Under the pieces are notes generated by a model that saw nothing but the letters and a program-made list of their open reading frames with translations, was not told the DNA's origin and searched no databases. Positions 19,457 to 28,669 of a stretch of 64,000 nucleotides of DNA are shown here, one piece after another. Source of the DNA: Pararhizobium sp. IMCC3301 (GTDB taxonomy: Bacteria > Pseudomonadota > Alphaproteobacteria > Rhizobiales > GCA-2746425); NCBI RefSeq assembly GCF_030758315.1, contig NZ_CP132336.1:4307001-4371000 (forward strand), in the 5' to 3' direction. The position numbers and the translations under genes were made by a program. Every line of letters starts with the position of its first letter. The stretch's first letter is position 1.

Positions 19457-20941
19457 ATGGGCCAGAAAAGCAGTCATTCGGTTTCCCATTCGGTTTCTAA
19501 TGAACCGGTTTTGGATATTTATATAATTTTTCGCGCCATTTTGTGGGCGTGTCTTTGGGCTGTGCCGTTCGCTCTGATTGTGGCTGCAGGAACGTGGTAT
19601 TATCTCTCAAAGCAGGATCCGGTATACCGCGCCACCGCGTCGGTGCTGATCGAGATTCCTGAGGTTTCCGGCCTTCAAGGCGCCACAGGCAATTCCGTTT
19701 CCGATGCGTCATTGCGGTTAAGTGCTGAGGCCATCAATTCGAAAGTTCAACTCATCCGGTCGCGCGATCTGGCACGGGCTGTCATCAACCGCATGGGCCT
19801 CGTCGAGGTAGCTGAATTCCGCCCTGAGCCGGGCGAAGAATCGGAACCGCAGCGCATTGAAGACACAGTGCTTGATAAATTCCAGGAGAGGCTGGCGGTC
19901 TATCCAATCGATACGTCTCGGGTCATATTCGTTGAGTTTGAGAGCAAGGATCCGGTTCTTGCGGCTGCGGTCGCAAATGGTGTGATCGAGGAATTTCTTA
20001 AGACCGAACGTTTCGCCAGGCAGACAGCAACCACTCAGGCACGCGCCTGGCTGGAAAATGAGATTTCAACTTTGCGCAAACGTGTTGTCGAGGCCGAAAC
20101 CAGTGCGGAACAGTTCCGCAGCCGCGCCGGACTGTTTGCCACGGCCTCCAACACGACATTGCCGCAACAGCAACTGGCCACTCTGTCGCAGAGCCTCGCC
20201 GACGCACGCACACGGGGAAGCCTTGCGCAAAGCGCCCTGATGGGATTGCAGAGGGTTTTTGACCAGGCAAATGGCAACGTTGAACGGTTGCTGTCCTCGC
20301 CTGCCATCGCCAACCAGTCGCTGATTCAGGCCCTGCGCCAGTCGCGGGCTACTCTGGAAGCACAGATTGCTGATTTGTCTGCCAGTCTTCTGCCGCGCCA
20401 TCCGCGCATGCGAGCGCTGCTGGATCAACGGTCTGTCCTGGACCGGCAGATCGCCCGTGAAGCGCGTTCCGTTCTGACTGGTCTGCAACAGGAAGCAGAC
20501 CGTGCAGAGCAGGAAGTGGCGCAATTCAGTGAATTACTCTCGACACAGAAACTGGAATCCGGCACCGCTCAGCAAAATGAAGTTGAACTGCGAGCCCTGG
20601 AACGTGAAGCACGCGCTGAACGGGAATTGCTCGAAACCCTGCTGGCACAATACAGGACCCTGCTGGCGCGAGAGGGATCGGGCGGACAGCCTGCCGAAGC
20701 CAGAATGATTGAGACCGCAGACGCACCACTGGAGCCTTCCGGCCCGCGTCTCATTATACTTGTTGCTGCCGCCACGCTCGCCGCGTTGCTGCTGAGCATC
20801 GGCTTTGTCGTGCTCCGTGAATTGTTGTCCGGTCGTGCACTGGGTATCCAGCAAGGGATCGGCGAGGTGGCCGTACAGCGCGATGGCCGCCGTAACAGAT
20901 ACGAAGACCGCAAGGAGAACAGCCGTCCAATGGCGGCCTGA
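19457..20941 (+). CDS. Wzz/GumC-like polysaccharide chain-length/co-polymerase protein
   Basis: About 494 aa from the ATG at 19457; an in-frame GTG at 19439 is an alternative. There are two membrane helices, near residues 25-45 and near the C-terminus (LIILVAAATLAALLLSIGFV). A Wzz domain (PVYRATASVLIEIPEVSG, RSRDLARAVINRMGL) and a long periplasmic coiled coil (ENEISTLRKRVVEAE, then REARSVLTGLQQEADRAEQE) lie between them. The GNVR-like segment is represented near LEREARAERELLETLLAQY. There is no C-terminal tyrosine kinase domain. It controls chain length and export together with the Wza-like protein encoded divergently. Confidence 0.87.
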   Translation: MGQKSSHSVSHSVSNEPVLDIYIIFRAILWACLWAVPFALIVAAGTWYYLSKQDPVYRATASVLIEIPEVSGLQGATGNSVSDASLRLSAEAINSKVQLIRSRDLARAVINRMGLVEVAEFRPEPGEESEPQRIEDTVLDKFQERLAVYPIDTSRVIFVEFESKDPVLAAAVANGVIEEFLKTERFARQTATTQARAWLENEISTLRKRVVEAETSAEQFRSRAGLFATASNTTLPQQQLATLSQSLADARTRGSLAQSALMGLQRVFDQANGNVERLLSSPAIANQSLIQALRQSRATLEAQIADLSASLLPRHPRMRALLDQRSVLDRQIAREARSVLTGLQQEADRAEQEVAQFSELLSTQKLESGTAQQNEVELRALEREARAERELLETLLAQYRTLLAREGSGGQPAEARMIETADAPLEPSGPRLIILVAAATLAALLLSIGFVVLRELLSGRALGIQQGIGEVAVQRDGRRNRYEDRKENSRPMAA

Positions 20942-20949
20942 CAAAATTT

Positions 20950-22041
20950 ATGCTGCGCAGGGGGCTTATCAAATTCGCACTGGCGACGCTTTCGTCCTCG
21001 GGGCTGGCAAATGCCATGGAACCGTGGACCGGAGGTCGCGGTGCCATTTTGATGCTGCATCGTGTCCGTCCGCAGAAGAACACGCCGTTTCAGCCGAATG
21101 CTCATCTGGAAGTCACGCCGCAATATGTTGACGAGGCCTTAACGGATTTACGGCGTCGTGGCATGGAATTCATTTCCATTGATGAAATCCCCGAACGGCT
21201 TGCAAGCGCGCGCGCCGGACGTTTCATAGTCGTAACACTTGACGATGCGTCACTCGACAATCTGACCTACGGCCTGGATGTGTTTGACAGCAACGATTGT
21301 CCCTTCACCGTCTATGTGACATCCGGGTTTGTGGATCGCACGACACTGCCCTGGTGGGTCGTACTGGAGGAGGTTATTGCCAGCCGGGCCATCGTCGATG
21401 CCCGCCCACTTGGTGGAAACAGTGCTGAAGTTCTTGGCTCACTGCAACAAAAACGGCGCGCATTCACGCGACTTTCGAGCCAGTTCAAAATGGTGCCCGA
21501 GCGGCAAAAGCAGGCGAAAGTCCAGGATTTTGCAGCCATGCACGGGCTGAATGTCGACGCCCTCATGAACAACAATTTCATGAACTGGCAACAACTTGAG
21601 ACCCTTGCGGAAAGTCCTTTGGCCACGATTGGTGGACATACGCTGAGCCACCCCATCCTTGCCAGACTGAAGGCAAGTGAAGCCAGGGCCGAGATTGTAC
21701 TTGGCGCCGAGCGAATTGAGGAAAAGCTCGGCAGATTTCCCGAACACTTCGCCTATCCATATGGCGGCAGCGATGCGGTTGAGAAAACCATGTTCGACAT
21801 GGTCGAGCAACTGGGCTTTGCCACCGCCGTGACAACACGCGGCGGAATTCTGAAAGGTGATGGCAAGGAGCATCTTACGGCACTGCCCAGAGTGTCGGTG
21901 AACGGACACTACCAGGATATCAGGGCGTTGCGCGCTCTGATCAGCGGTTTTCCTTATATCTGCCGTAGGGCCGGATTGGGCACAATATTCCGGAAATCTA
22001 GCGGCCTGGAGCGCCAGGGCGCTGCATCCACCAGATTATAG
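20950..22041 (+). CDS. Polysaccharide deacetylase (NodB-fold) family protein
   Basis: A 363-aa putative carbohydrate esterase 4 enzyme. The catalytic Asp-Asp pair is in IVVTLDDASLDN, and the metal-binding His-x3-His in GGHTLSHPIL. FAYPYGGSDAVEK matches the conserved arginine/proline motif region. No classical signal peptide is obvious; the N-terminus MLRRGLIKFALATLSSSGLA could be a weak anchor. It starts 8 bp after the Wzz-like gene and so belongs to the exopolysaccharide operon, probably modifying the polymer or an intermediate. Its 3' end overlaps the convergent DUF2842 gene by 44 bp. Confidence 0.87.
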   Translation: MLRRGLIKFALATLSSSGLANAMEPWTGGRGAILMLHRVRPQKNTPFQPNAHLEVTPQYVDEALTDLRRRGMEFISIDEIPERLASARAGRFIVVTLDDASLDNLTYGLDVFDSNDCPFTVYVTSGFVDRTTLPWWVVLEEVIASRAIVDARPLGGNSAEVLGSLQQKRRAFTRLSSQFKMVPERQKQAKVQDFAAMHGLNVDALMNNNFMNWQQLETLAESPLATIGGHTLSHPILARLKASEARAEIVLGAERIEEKLGRFPEHFAYPYGGSDAVEKTMFDMVEQLGFATAVTTRGGILKGDGKEHLTALPRVSVNGHYQDIRALRALISGFPYICRRAGLGTIFRKSSGLERQGAASTRL

Positions 22042-22213
22042 CGCCTGCCGGCACCACCCAGATCAAACCAAAAAATATATAAAATCCCAACTGCCCCAAT
22101 CCACCGATAGTTGGCAGGGTTGCCGATGCAAGTTTCATCACGATAAGGGAATAAGCCACAACGAAAACAACGAGCACGATTGTTCCAAGCAATTTTCGAA
22201 TTCGTCTGGGCAA
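21998..22213 (-). CDS. DUF2842 small membrane protein
   Basis: A 71-aa protein from a TTG at 22213 that gives the family-like N-terminus MPRRIRKLLGTIVLVVFVVA. Two membrane helices (about 8-28 and 43-62) are followed by the conserved end VVPAGAIIWWMQRP. DUF2842 proteins are alphaproteobacterial, of unknown function, and often sit near ctaA, as here, where ctaA is divergent. Longer readings to 22324 have no conserved content. The 3' end overlaps the deacetylase gene tail to tail. Confidence 0.72.
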   Translation of the reverse strand: MPRRIRKLLGTIVLVVFVVAYSLIVMKLASATLPTIGGLGQLGFYIFFGLIWVVPAGAIIWWMQRPGAPGR

Positions 22214-22389
22214 TTTTTCTGGTCCGCAACTGTGATGTCTCGTGCTGACAGCCTGTAGACCATTTCCTGTTTGGATGGAACCATCCGATGTGCCGGATCG
22301 GTGCCACCCGGCCTCGTGCAACAAGCCGACTGAGCCCTTGTCATCAGACCTGCCGCGCGATACTTAGCGAGCAGCATAATAACGGGCAG

Positions 22390-23493
22390 ATGCAAATGAC
22401 AGTTTCCGCACAAACCACCGCTATACCAGACGCCGCCGAGCACAATACCGGCGCAATCCGGCTCTGGCTGTACCTGATCTGTTTTCTGATTTTTATCATG
22501 GTGATTATTGGCGGGGTAACCCGGCTGACCGATTCCGGCCTGTCTATAACAGAGTGGAAACCCCTGCTCGGGGCAATCCCGCCCTGGAACGAAGCCAACT
22601 GGCTTCAGGAATTTGAAAAATACCGGCAGATTCCGGAATATCAGTTGCAGAACAAGGGCATGTCGCTTGCCGAGTTCCAGTTTATCTACTGGTGGGAATG
22701 GGGTCACCGCTTTTTCGGGCGCCTGATAGGGCTTGTTTATCTGCTGCCCTTTGTCTGGTTTGCCTGGCGCAAAGCCATACCGAAGCCGCTTTATCCGAAA
22801 TTGCTGATATTGTTTGCCCTCGGCGGGCTGCAGGGTTTTGTCGGCTGGTGGATGGTCTTTTCCGGACTGTCAGAACGTGTTGATGTCAGCCAGTACCGGC
22901 TCGCCGTTCATCTGACGCTGGCCTTCTTTATTTTCGCAGCAACCCTGTGGGTGGCGCGGGGACTGCGCGGCCCGGCGTCAACGCAGCGCTATCAATATGT
23001 CTCCGGTGGCGTTCTTCTGGTTTCGCAGCTGCTGTTGATCCTCTTGTTCCTGCAATTGTTTGCAGGCGGTCTGGTCGCCGGTCTGGATGCGGGCATGACT
23101 TACAACACCTGGCCTTTGATGGATGGCAGCTTTATCCCCTCAGGGCTGCTCAATGACGCACCGGGCGGATGGCTGAACCTGTTTGAGAATATCCAGACAG
23201 TTCAGTTCACCCATCGCATGGTGGCATATCTGTTGCTCGCTCTGGCTGTGTTTCACCTTTTCCAGATTGGCTTTGCCAAAACAGGGATTGCAGGCACAAC
23301 CGCAAAGATTGTGGTGCTGGTTGTCAGCATTCAGGCGGTCATCGGCATAGCCGCCTTGTTGCTGGCAGTGCCGCTTTGGGCCGGTGCCCTGCATCAGGGC
23401 TTTGCCGTAATCGTGCTTGCAGTGTTTGTCATGCACAGTCAGAACATGCGCCGGGCCGGAGCGGAAACGGCAGCGGCCCGCAGGGCAAGTTAG
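22390..23493 (+). CDS. ctaA: Heme A synthase CtaA/Cox15
   Basis: Oxidises heme O to heme A for aa3-type cytochrome oxidase, in the inner membrane. About 367 aa from the ATG at 22390 (a second ATG at 22396). Eight hydrophobic helices; heme-ligand and catalytic-glutamate motifs VIIGGVTRLTDSGLSITEWKP, EFQFIYWWEWGHRFFGR, AVHLTLAFFIF, TQFTHRM-like VQFTHRMVAYLL and GALHQGFAVIVL. This is the alphaproteobacterial type-2 form, without the disulfide loop of Bacillus CtaA. Confidence 0.93.
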   Translation: MQMTVSAQTTAIPDAAEHNTGAIRLWLYLICFLIFIMVIIGGVTRLTDSGLSITEWKPLLGAIPPWNEANWLQEFEKYRQIPEYQLQNKGMSLAEFQFIYWWEWGHRFFGRLIGLVYLLPFVWFAWRKAIPKPLYPKLLILFALGGLQGFVGWWMVFSGLSERVDVSQYRLAVHLTLAFFIFAATLWVARGLRGPASTQRYQYVSGGVLLVSQLLLILLFLQLFAGGLVAGLDAGMTYNTWPLMDGSFIPSGLLNDAPGGWLNLFENIQTVQFTHRMVAYLLLALAVFHLFQIGFAKTGIAGTTAKIVVLVVSIQAVIGIAALLLAVPLWAGALHQGFAVIVLAVFVMHSQNMRRAGAETAAARRAS

Positions 23494-23594
23494 CTGGAAG
23501 ATGGCGGTTTTGAGGGATTCATCTCAAATCTGATATTGGGCAGAAACGGCCGAATGCTTTAACTCTGTGTCAAAAGCAGCGGAAGGGAAGATCA

Positions 23595-25523
23595 ATGCTC
23601 GACGTCATCACCATAGGACGCTCGTCGGTGGATTTGTATGGCGCACAGATCGGTGGTCGCCTTGAGGACATGCGCTCCTTCAACAAATATGTCGGTGGCT
23701 CTCCGACCAACATGGCGGTTGGAACAGCGCGGCTCGGTTTGAAATCGGCTCTCATCACCCGTGTCGGTGATGAGCATATGGGCCGCTTCATTTGTGAGAC
23801 GCTTGCAGGCGAAGGGGTCGAGATCGGCGGCATCGTCACCGATCCGCAGCGGTTGACAGCTTTGGTGTTGCTGGGGATTCGCGATCAGGAGCAGTTTCCC
23901 CTGATTTTTTACCGCGAAAACTGTGCGGATATGGCGCTGTGTGAAGCCGATATCGACCCGGAGTTTATCGGCCGGGCCCGCTGCGTCACGGTGACGGGTA
24001 CGCATTTATCCAACCCGCAAACCGAGGCGGCGGTGCTGAAGGCTCTGCGCATCGCCCGGGAAAAGGGCCTGAAAACAGCGCTGGATATCGATTTTCGTCC
24101 AAATCTGTGGGGTCTGGCCGGCCACGGCGAGGGAGAAAGCCGGTTCGTCGCCTCTGCCAAGGTGACGCAGAAGCTGATGTCGACGCTGCATCTGTTCGAT
24201 CTGATTGTGGGAACCGAGGAAGAATTTCACATCGCCGGTGGCAGCACCGATACATTGACTTCTCTGAATGCCGTGCGTCAGGTGTCGTCAGCAACGCTGG
24301 TGTGCAAGCGCGGCCCGATGGGCGCCGTGGCATTTGATGGAGCGATTGCAAAAAATCTGGATGACGGGTTGTCGGGCCCGGGCTTTCCGATCGAGGTTTT
24401 CAATGTACTGGGCGCAGGAGACGGCTTCATGTCCGGCCTGCTGAAAGGCTGGCTGACTGATGAAGACTGGCCGACAACGTTGAAATACGCCAATGCCTGC
24501 GGCGCCTTTGCCGTATCGCGTCATGGCTGCGCCCCGGCCTATCCCAGCTGGCAGGAATTGCAGTTCTTCTTCGAACACGGCGTGCGCAATCCGGCGCTGC
24601 GCAAGGATCAGGAGCTGGAGCAAATTCACTGGTCGACCAACCGGGTTGGCGAGTGGCCTCAGATCCGCATTTTCGCATTCGACCACCGCTCGCAGCTGGA
24701 GGATATCGCCCTGGACGCCAATGCAGACGATGCTCAAATCGGCGTTTTCAAGCAACTGTGCCTCAAGGCTGCCCATACGGTTGCTGAAGGCCGTCCTGGC
24801 TACGGAATTCTGTGTGACAACCGGCTTGGCCGCGATGCGCTGTATGCCGCCAGCGGTTCGGGATTGTGGATCGGCCGGCCTGTGGAACTGCCAGGGTCCC
24901 GGCCATTGGCGCTTGAGGCCGAATTGGGCCTCGACTATGGCTCAGCCTTGGCCGAGTGGCCACGCGAGCAGGTGGTCAAGGTACTGTGTTTCTATCACCC
25001 TGATGATGCTGCTGCGATGAAGGCCGGTCAGGAAGCCACAATCCTGCGGCTTGCGGAAGCCGCCCGCAGCAATGGCCTTGAATTTCTGCTGGAAGTGATA
25101 CCCTCGAAAGTCGGCCCGGTTGGCGATACGACAACAGCCGAGATCATCAGCCGTTTCTACCAGCTTGGCGTGTTTCCGGACTGGTGGAAGCTGGAGCCGA
25201 TGCGCAGCAAGGCCGCCTGGACAGCGGCCTGCGACACCATCTCCCGCAATGATCCGCATGTGCGCGGCATCGTGATACTCGGTCTCGATGCGCCCGAAGC
25301 TGAATTGGCTGAAAGTTTTGCCATTGCAGCCTCTTATCCGCTGGTCAAGGGATTTGCTGTCGGCAGAACCATTTTCGCCGATGTGGCCCGTCAGTGGTTC
25401 CGTTCCGCCCTGACGGATGAAGAGGCCATTGAAGAGATGGCGCGGCGTTATGACCGGTTGTGTCGGCTCTGGGACAAGGCCAGACGCAGGTCAGGGCAGA
25501 CCACAACCATCGACGAAAATTGA
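23595..25523 (+). CDS. iolC: Fused 5-dehydro-2-deoxygluconokinase / 6-phospho-aldolase (IolC-DUF2090)
   Basis: A 642-aa bifunctional enzyme of myo-inositol catabolism. The N-terminal PfkB kinase (about 1-325) has VGGSPTNMAVGTARLG and the C-terminal PfkB signature NVLGAGDGFMSGLLKGWL; it phosphorylates 5-dehydro-2-deoxy-D-gluconate. The C-terminal DUF2090 domain (about 335-640: RIFAFDHRSQLEDIA, GILCDNRLGRDAL, KVLCFYHPDD, PDWWKLEPM) is the IolJ-replacing aldolase found in Proteobacteria. It is followed by iolB after 21 bp. The canonical partners iolD and iolE are absent from the window. Confidence 0.93.
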   Translation: MLDVITIGRSSVDLYGAQIGGRLEDMRSFNKYVGGSPTNMAVGTARLGLKSALITRVGDEHMGRFICETLAGEGVEIGGIVTDPQRLTALVLLGIRDQEQFPLIFYRENCADMALCEADIDPEFIGRARCVTVTGTHLSNPQTEAAVLKALRIAREKGLKTALDIDFRPNLWGLAGHGEGESRFVASAKVTQKLMSTLHLFDLIVGTEEEFHIAGGSTDTLTSLNAVRQVSSATLVCKRGPMGAVAFDGAIAKNLDDGLSGPGFPIEVFNVLGAGDGFMSGLLKGWLTDEDWPTTLKYANACGAFAVSRHGCAPAYPSWQELQFFFEHGVRNPALRKDQELEQIHWSTNRVGEWPQIRIFAFDHRSQLEDIALDANADDAQIGVFKQLCLKAAHTVAEGRPGYGILCDNRLGRDALYAASGSGLWIGRPVELPGSRPLALEAELGLDYGSALAEWPREQVVKVLCFYHPDDAAAMKAGQEATILRLAEAARSNGLEFLLEVIPSKVGPVGDTTTAEIISRFYQLGVFPDWWKLEPMRSKAAWTAACDTISRNDPHVRGIVILGLDAPEAELAESFAIAASYPLVKGFAVGRTIFADVARQWFRSALTDEEAIEEMARRYDRLCRLWDKARRRSGQTTTIDEN

Positions 25524-25544
25524 ACCGCTTCAAGGACCACACGC

Positions 25545-26351
25545 ATGGCAAAACTGCATATCAAACCCCAGGGCACTACCGGCAAGGTGCACGATATCAC
25601 GCCGCAAAGCGCGGATTGGGGCTATGTCGGATTTGCCTTGCACAGGCTGGAGCCGGGGGACAGTGTTGCAGAACACAGCGGTGACCGGGAGGTCATTCTG
25701 GTTCTGGTGGAAGGCAAGGCTACCATCTCGGGCGCCGGACAGGACTTCGGCGAACTGGGTGAGCGGATGAGTGTTTTTGAACGCGGCAAACCGCATTGCG
25801 TCTACATACCCAATGGCCAGGACTGGAGCGCAACCGCGACCACGCGCTGCGAACTGGCAGTGTGCAGCGCGCCCGGCAAGGGCAACTATCCGGCGCAGCG
25901 CATCACCGATATCGGCTTTGAAGAGCGCGGCAAGGGTGCCAATACAAGGTTCATCCATCCAATTGCAATGGAAGAGCGGGATATCGCCGACAGTCTGCTG
26001 GTCACCGAAGTGTTCACGCCCCAGGGCAACTGGTCCTCTTACCCGCCACACCGCCATGACGAGGACAATTTTCCGGAGATGACCTATCTGGAAGAGACCT
26101 ATTACCACCGGCTCAATCCAAAACAGGGCTACGGCATTCAGCGGGTTTTCACCGAAGATGGCAGCCTCGATGAAACCATGGCGGTTTCTGACGGCGATGT
26201 CGTGCTGGTGCCCAAAGGGCATCATCCTTGCGGCAGCCCTTACGGCTATGAAATGTACTATCTGAATGTCATGGCCGGGCCGCTGCGCAAATGGCGCTTC
26301 AAAAATCATCCCGATCATGACTGGATCGCGCAGCGGGATGCGAAAGCATAA
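25545..26351 (+). CDS. iolB: 5-deoxy-glucuronate isomerase IolB
   Basis: Isomerises 5-deoxy-D-glucuronate to 5-dehydro-2-deoxy-D-gluconate, the IolC substrate. The protein is 268 aa with a bicupin fold. The second cupin holds the metal motif SSYPPHRHDEDNFPEMTYLE (His-x-His...Glu) and the later DGDVVLVPKGHHPCGSPYG with its final His. It is immediately downstream of iolC with the same orientation. Confidence 0.95.
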   Translation: MAKLHIKPQGTTGKVHDITPQSADWGYVGFALHRLEPGDSVAEHSGDREVILVLVEGKATISGAGQDFGELGERMSVFERGKPHCVYIPNGQDWSATATTRCELAVCSAPGKGNYPAQRITDIGFEERGKGANTRFIHPIAMEERDIADSLLVTEVFTPQGNWSSYPPHRHDEDNFPEMTYLEETYYHRLNPKQGYGIQRVFTEDGSLDETMAVSDGDVVLVPKGHHPCGSPYGYEMYYLNVMAGPLRKWRFKNHPDHDWIAQRDAKA

Positions 26352-26358
26352 AACTATT

Positions 26359-26964
26359 CTACGGAATTTTCACGCCTGAATGGTTCACATGTCTGAGAAT
26401 ACGGCGTCCCAGCAGGATCATGATCAGGAGTGCCGCCAGCAACCATGCCATGTTGCCAAGAAGGTCGCCTATCAGCTGAATCTGTGTGTTGAATGCATAT
26501 CCAAGCCCGGCATACATCCCAATCCAGACCAGCTCGCCAGCCATGCTGGCCAGCGCAAATCCCCACCAGACCATAGGCAATGATCCGGACAGCAGATTGA
26601 TCGCGGGTCCAAGCGGACTGACAAGCCAGCGGGAGAAAAACACCGCCCAGACGCCGCGGCGCGCGCTGAATCCGGTGGCTTCCCTGATTTGCGTTTTAAG
26701 CCATGGTCGCGCACTGGCATATTGCAGCACGGCACGGCCTTTCCAGCGGCCTAGAAAATATCCTGCCTGATCTCCGGCAATGGCACCGGACAAGCCCGCA
26801 CTGAGCACAGCGATGAGGTCAAAATCCCCGACGGCGGCGAAAGACCCTGCCAACAGCAGCGCGAAGCTTGACGGAATTGGAATTCCAAGGCAGCTGCCGA
26901 ACGTCAGACAGAAAAGCGCGAGAATGCCATATTGCGGCAAAAGACCAAGCACCCAGTCACTCAT
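26359..26964 (-). CDS. DedA-family membrane protein
   Basis: A 201-aa VTT/SNARE-assoc domain protein of the inner membrane. Conserved features: GIPIPSSFALLLAGS with the acidic/proline signature, GDQAGYFLGRWKG, and RWLVSPLGPAINLLSG, equivalent to the essential arginine loop. DedA proteins are undecaprenyl-phosphate or phospholipid translocases or scramblases. The gene overlaps the upstream hypothetical gene by 4 bp (ATGA). It is convergent with iolB. Confidence 0.85.
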   Translation of the reverse strand: MSDWVLGLLPQYGILALFCLTFGSCLGIPIPSSFALLLAGSFAAVGDFDLIAVLSAGLSGAIAGDQAGYFLGRWKGRAVLQYASARPWLKTQIREATGFSARRGVWAVFFSRWLVSPLGPAINLLSGSLPMVWWGFALASMAGELVWIGMYAGLGYAFNTQIQLIGDLLGNMAWLLAALLIMILLGRRILRHVNHSGVKIP

Positions 26965-27344
26965 CGGTCAACCTGCCGAAGTTCCGCCTCATGGTAAGCG
27001 GCAATGATCGCGGACATCTCTGCGGTCAGAATTCCAACACTCTGTCCCCTCCGCGCCGCCACTTCAGCAAGTGAAACCCGTTTCCGCAGATCCGGGGGCA
27101 AATCCAGTGCATCGGCCAGATAATCTTTCGGCACGGAATGGGAGCGGGACACGTAGTTCAGCGTCATCCAGGGTTGAATGGGCTCATTTCGATGCTGTTC
27201 CCAATAAAGTGTGGACACCACGAGGCGAATTGCCAAAAATACAACCAGTCCAGTGACGATCAGAAAGGCAACGGAAAGTCTCGGCGCGGTGCGCACGACA
27301 TGTCTCATTCGGGTCCAGATGGCAGGCTGCCGCGGCATAGGCAT
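26961..27344 (-). CDS. Hypothetical single-helix membrane protein paired with DedA
   Basis: A 127-aa protein with a basic N-terminus, one hydrophobic helix (VAFLIVTGLVVFLAIRLVV, about residues 24-43) and a C-terminal domain after WMTLNYVSRSHSVPKDYLAD that resembles a short regulatory or SAM-like helical segment. No family name is recognised. The ATGA overlap with the DedA gene argues for a joint function. The similarity of PWMTLNYVSRSHSVP to proteins found next to DedA genes is an impression only. Confidence 0.7.
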   Translation of the reverse strand: MPMPRQPAIWTRMRHVVRTAPRLSVAFLIVTGLVVFLAIRLVVSTLYWEQHRNEPIQPWMTLNYVSRSHSVPKDYLADALDLPPDLRKRVSLAEVAARRGQSVGILTAEMSAIIAAYHEAELRQVDR

Positions 27345-27507
27345 TGTCCTTGAATTTCAACTCATGCTGACGCCCGGTTGGTCGAAAATGTTGTCGTTCC
27401 CCGGACGGCAGATCTATGATCAATAGCACAGCGTCTTGTAGTGATCATTGTTTGGTGTTTTTGTTGATCGATGCAATCCGGCCAACACGAATTTTCAGGA
27501 GTAAGCA

Positions 27508-28563
27508 ATGGCAACGACGATAAAAGGCCCGGCAATCTTTCTGGCGCAGTTTGCCGGAGATGCAGCACCCTTCAACACTTTGCCGAACATCACCAGATGG
27601 GCCGCCGATCTGGGTTATAAGGGTGTGCAGATCCCGACCTTTGTCAGCTCCCTGTTCGATCTGGACAAGGCGGCGGAGTCCCAAACCTATTGTGATGAAG
27701 TGAAAGGTATCTGTGCGCAATCCGGCGTTGAGATTACCGAATTGTCGACCCATCTGCAGGGCCAGCTGGTTGCGGTCCACCCCGCCTATGACAGCCAGTT
27801 CGACGCTTTTGCGCCGACTGAAGTTCACGGCAATCCGAAAGCCCGGCAGGAATGGGCTGTCGACCAGATGAAGAAGGCTGCAGTGGCCTCGCGCAATCTC
27901 GGTCTCGATGTGTCGGTGTCATTTACCGGATCACTGGCCTTTCCCTACATCTATCCCTGGCCGCAGCGCCCGGCCGGTCTGATTGAAGAAGCCTTTGCCG
28001 AACTGGCGCGGCGCTGGAAGCCGATTCTCGATGTCTATGAGGATCACGGCGTCGATGTCGCCTATGAGATTCATCCCTGCGAAGATGTGTTTGACGGCGT
28101 TACCTTTGAAATGTTTTTGGAGCAGCTCAAAGGCCACAAGCGCTGCATGATCAATTATGATCCCTCGCACTTTTTGCTGCAGCAACTGGATTATCTGGCC
28201 TTCATCGATATTTATCACGAACGAATCTCGGCGTTTCACGTCAAGGATGCGGAGTTCAATCCCGATGGCCGCCAGGGCGTCTATTCCGGCTATCAGTCCT
28301 GGGAGAACCGGGCAGGGCGGTTCCGCTCGCTTGGCGATGGCCAGGTGGATTTTGCCGGGATTTTTTCAAAGCTGGCGAAATATAATTATGACAGCTGGGC
28401 GGTTCTGGAGTGGGAGTGCTGCCTGAAGCACCCCGAACAGGGTGCAGCGGAAGGCGCGCCCTTCATCGCAGATCACATCATTCATGTCACCGAAAAGGCG
28501 TTTGATGATTTTGCCGGTGGGTCAACCGACCACGCCCAGATCAAGAAGATCCTTGGCCTCTGA
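27508..28563 (+). CDS. Sugar phosphate isomerase/epimerase (TIM-barrel AP-endonuclease-2 family)
   Basis: A 351-aa xylose-isomerase-like TIM barrel protein. It carries VDVAYEIHPCEDVFDG, CMINYDPSHFLLQQLD, ISAFHVKDAEFNP and SWAVLEWECCLKHPEQG, which supply the His/Glu/Asp metal ligands of the IolE/IolI/UlaE superfamily. Such genes are frequently grouped with inositol or other polyol catabolic genes in Hyphomicrobiales. Position after iolC-iolB supports an inositol-related isomerase, but it is too distant to be named IolE or IolI by eye. Confidence 0.85.
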   Translation: MATTIKGPAIFLAQFAGDAAPFNTLPNITRWAADLGYKGVQIPTFVSSLFDLDKAAESQTYCDEVKGICAQSGVEITELSTHLQGQLVAVHPAYDSQFDAFAPTEVHGNPKARQEWAVDQMKKAAVASRNLGLDVSVSFTGSLAFPYIYPWPQRPAGLIEEAFAELARRWKPILDVYEDHGVDVAYEIHPCEDVFDGVTFEMFLEQLKGHKRCMINYDPSHFLLQQLDYLAFIDIYHERISAFHVKDAEFNPDGRQGVYSGYQSWENRAGRFRSLGDGQVDFAGIFSKLAKYNYDSWAVLEWECCLKHPEQGAAEGAPFIADHIIHVTEKAFDDFAGGSTDHAQIKKILGL

Positions 28564-28669
28564 CGGGAGGTAATGTATCTGAGTTTCTCTTTCAAATCAG
28601 TCGGTAAGCTGTCTCATTTGAATCAGAATGTCAGCTTCGAACCGGGCCCGTATTGCGTCCGGCCGGGCC

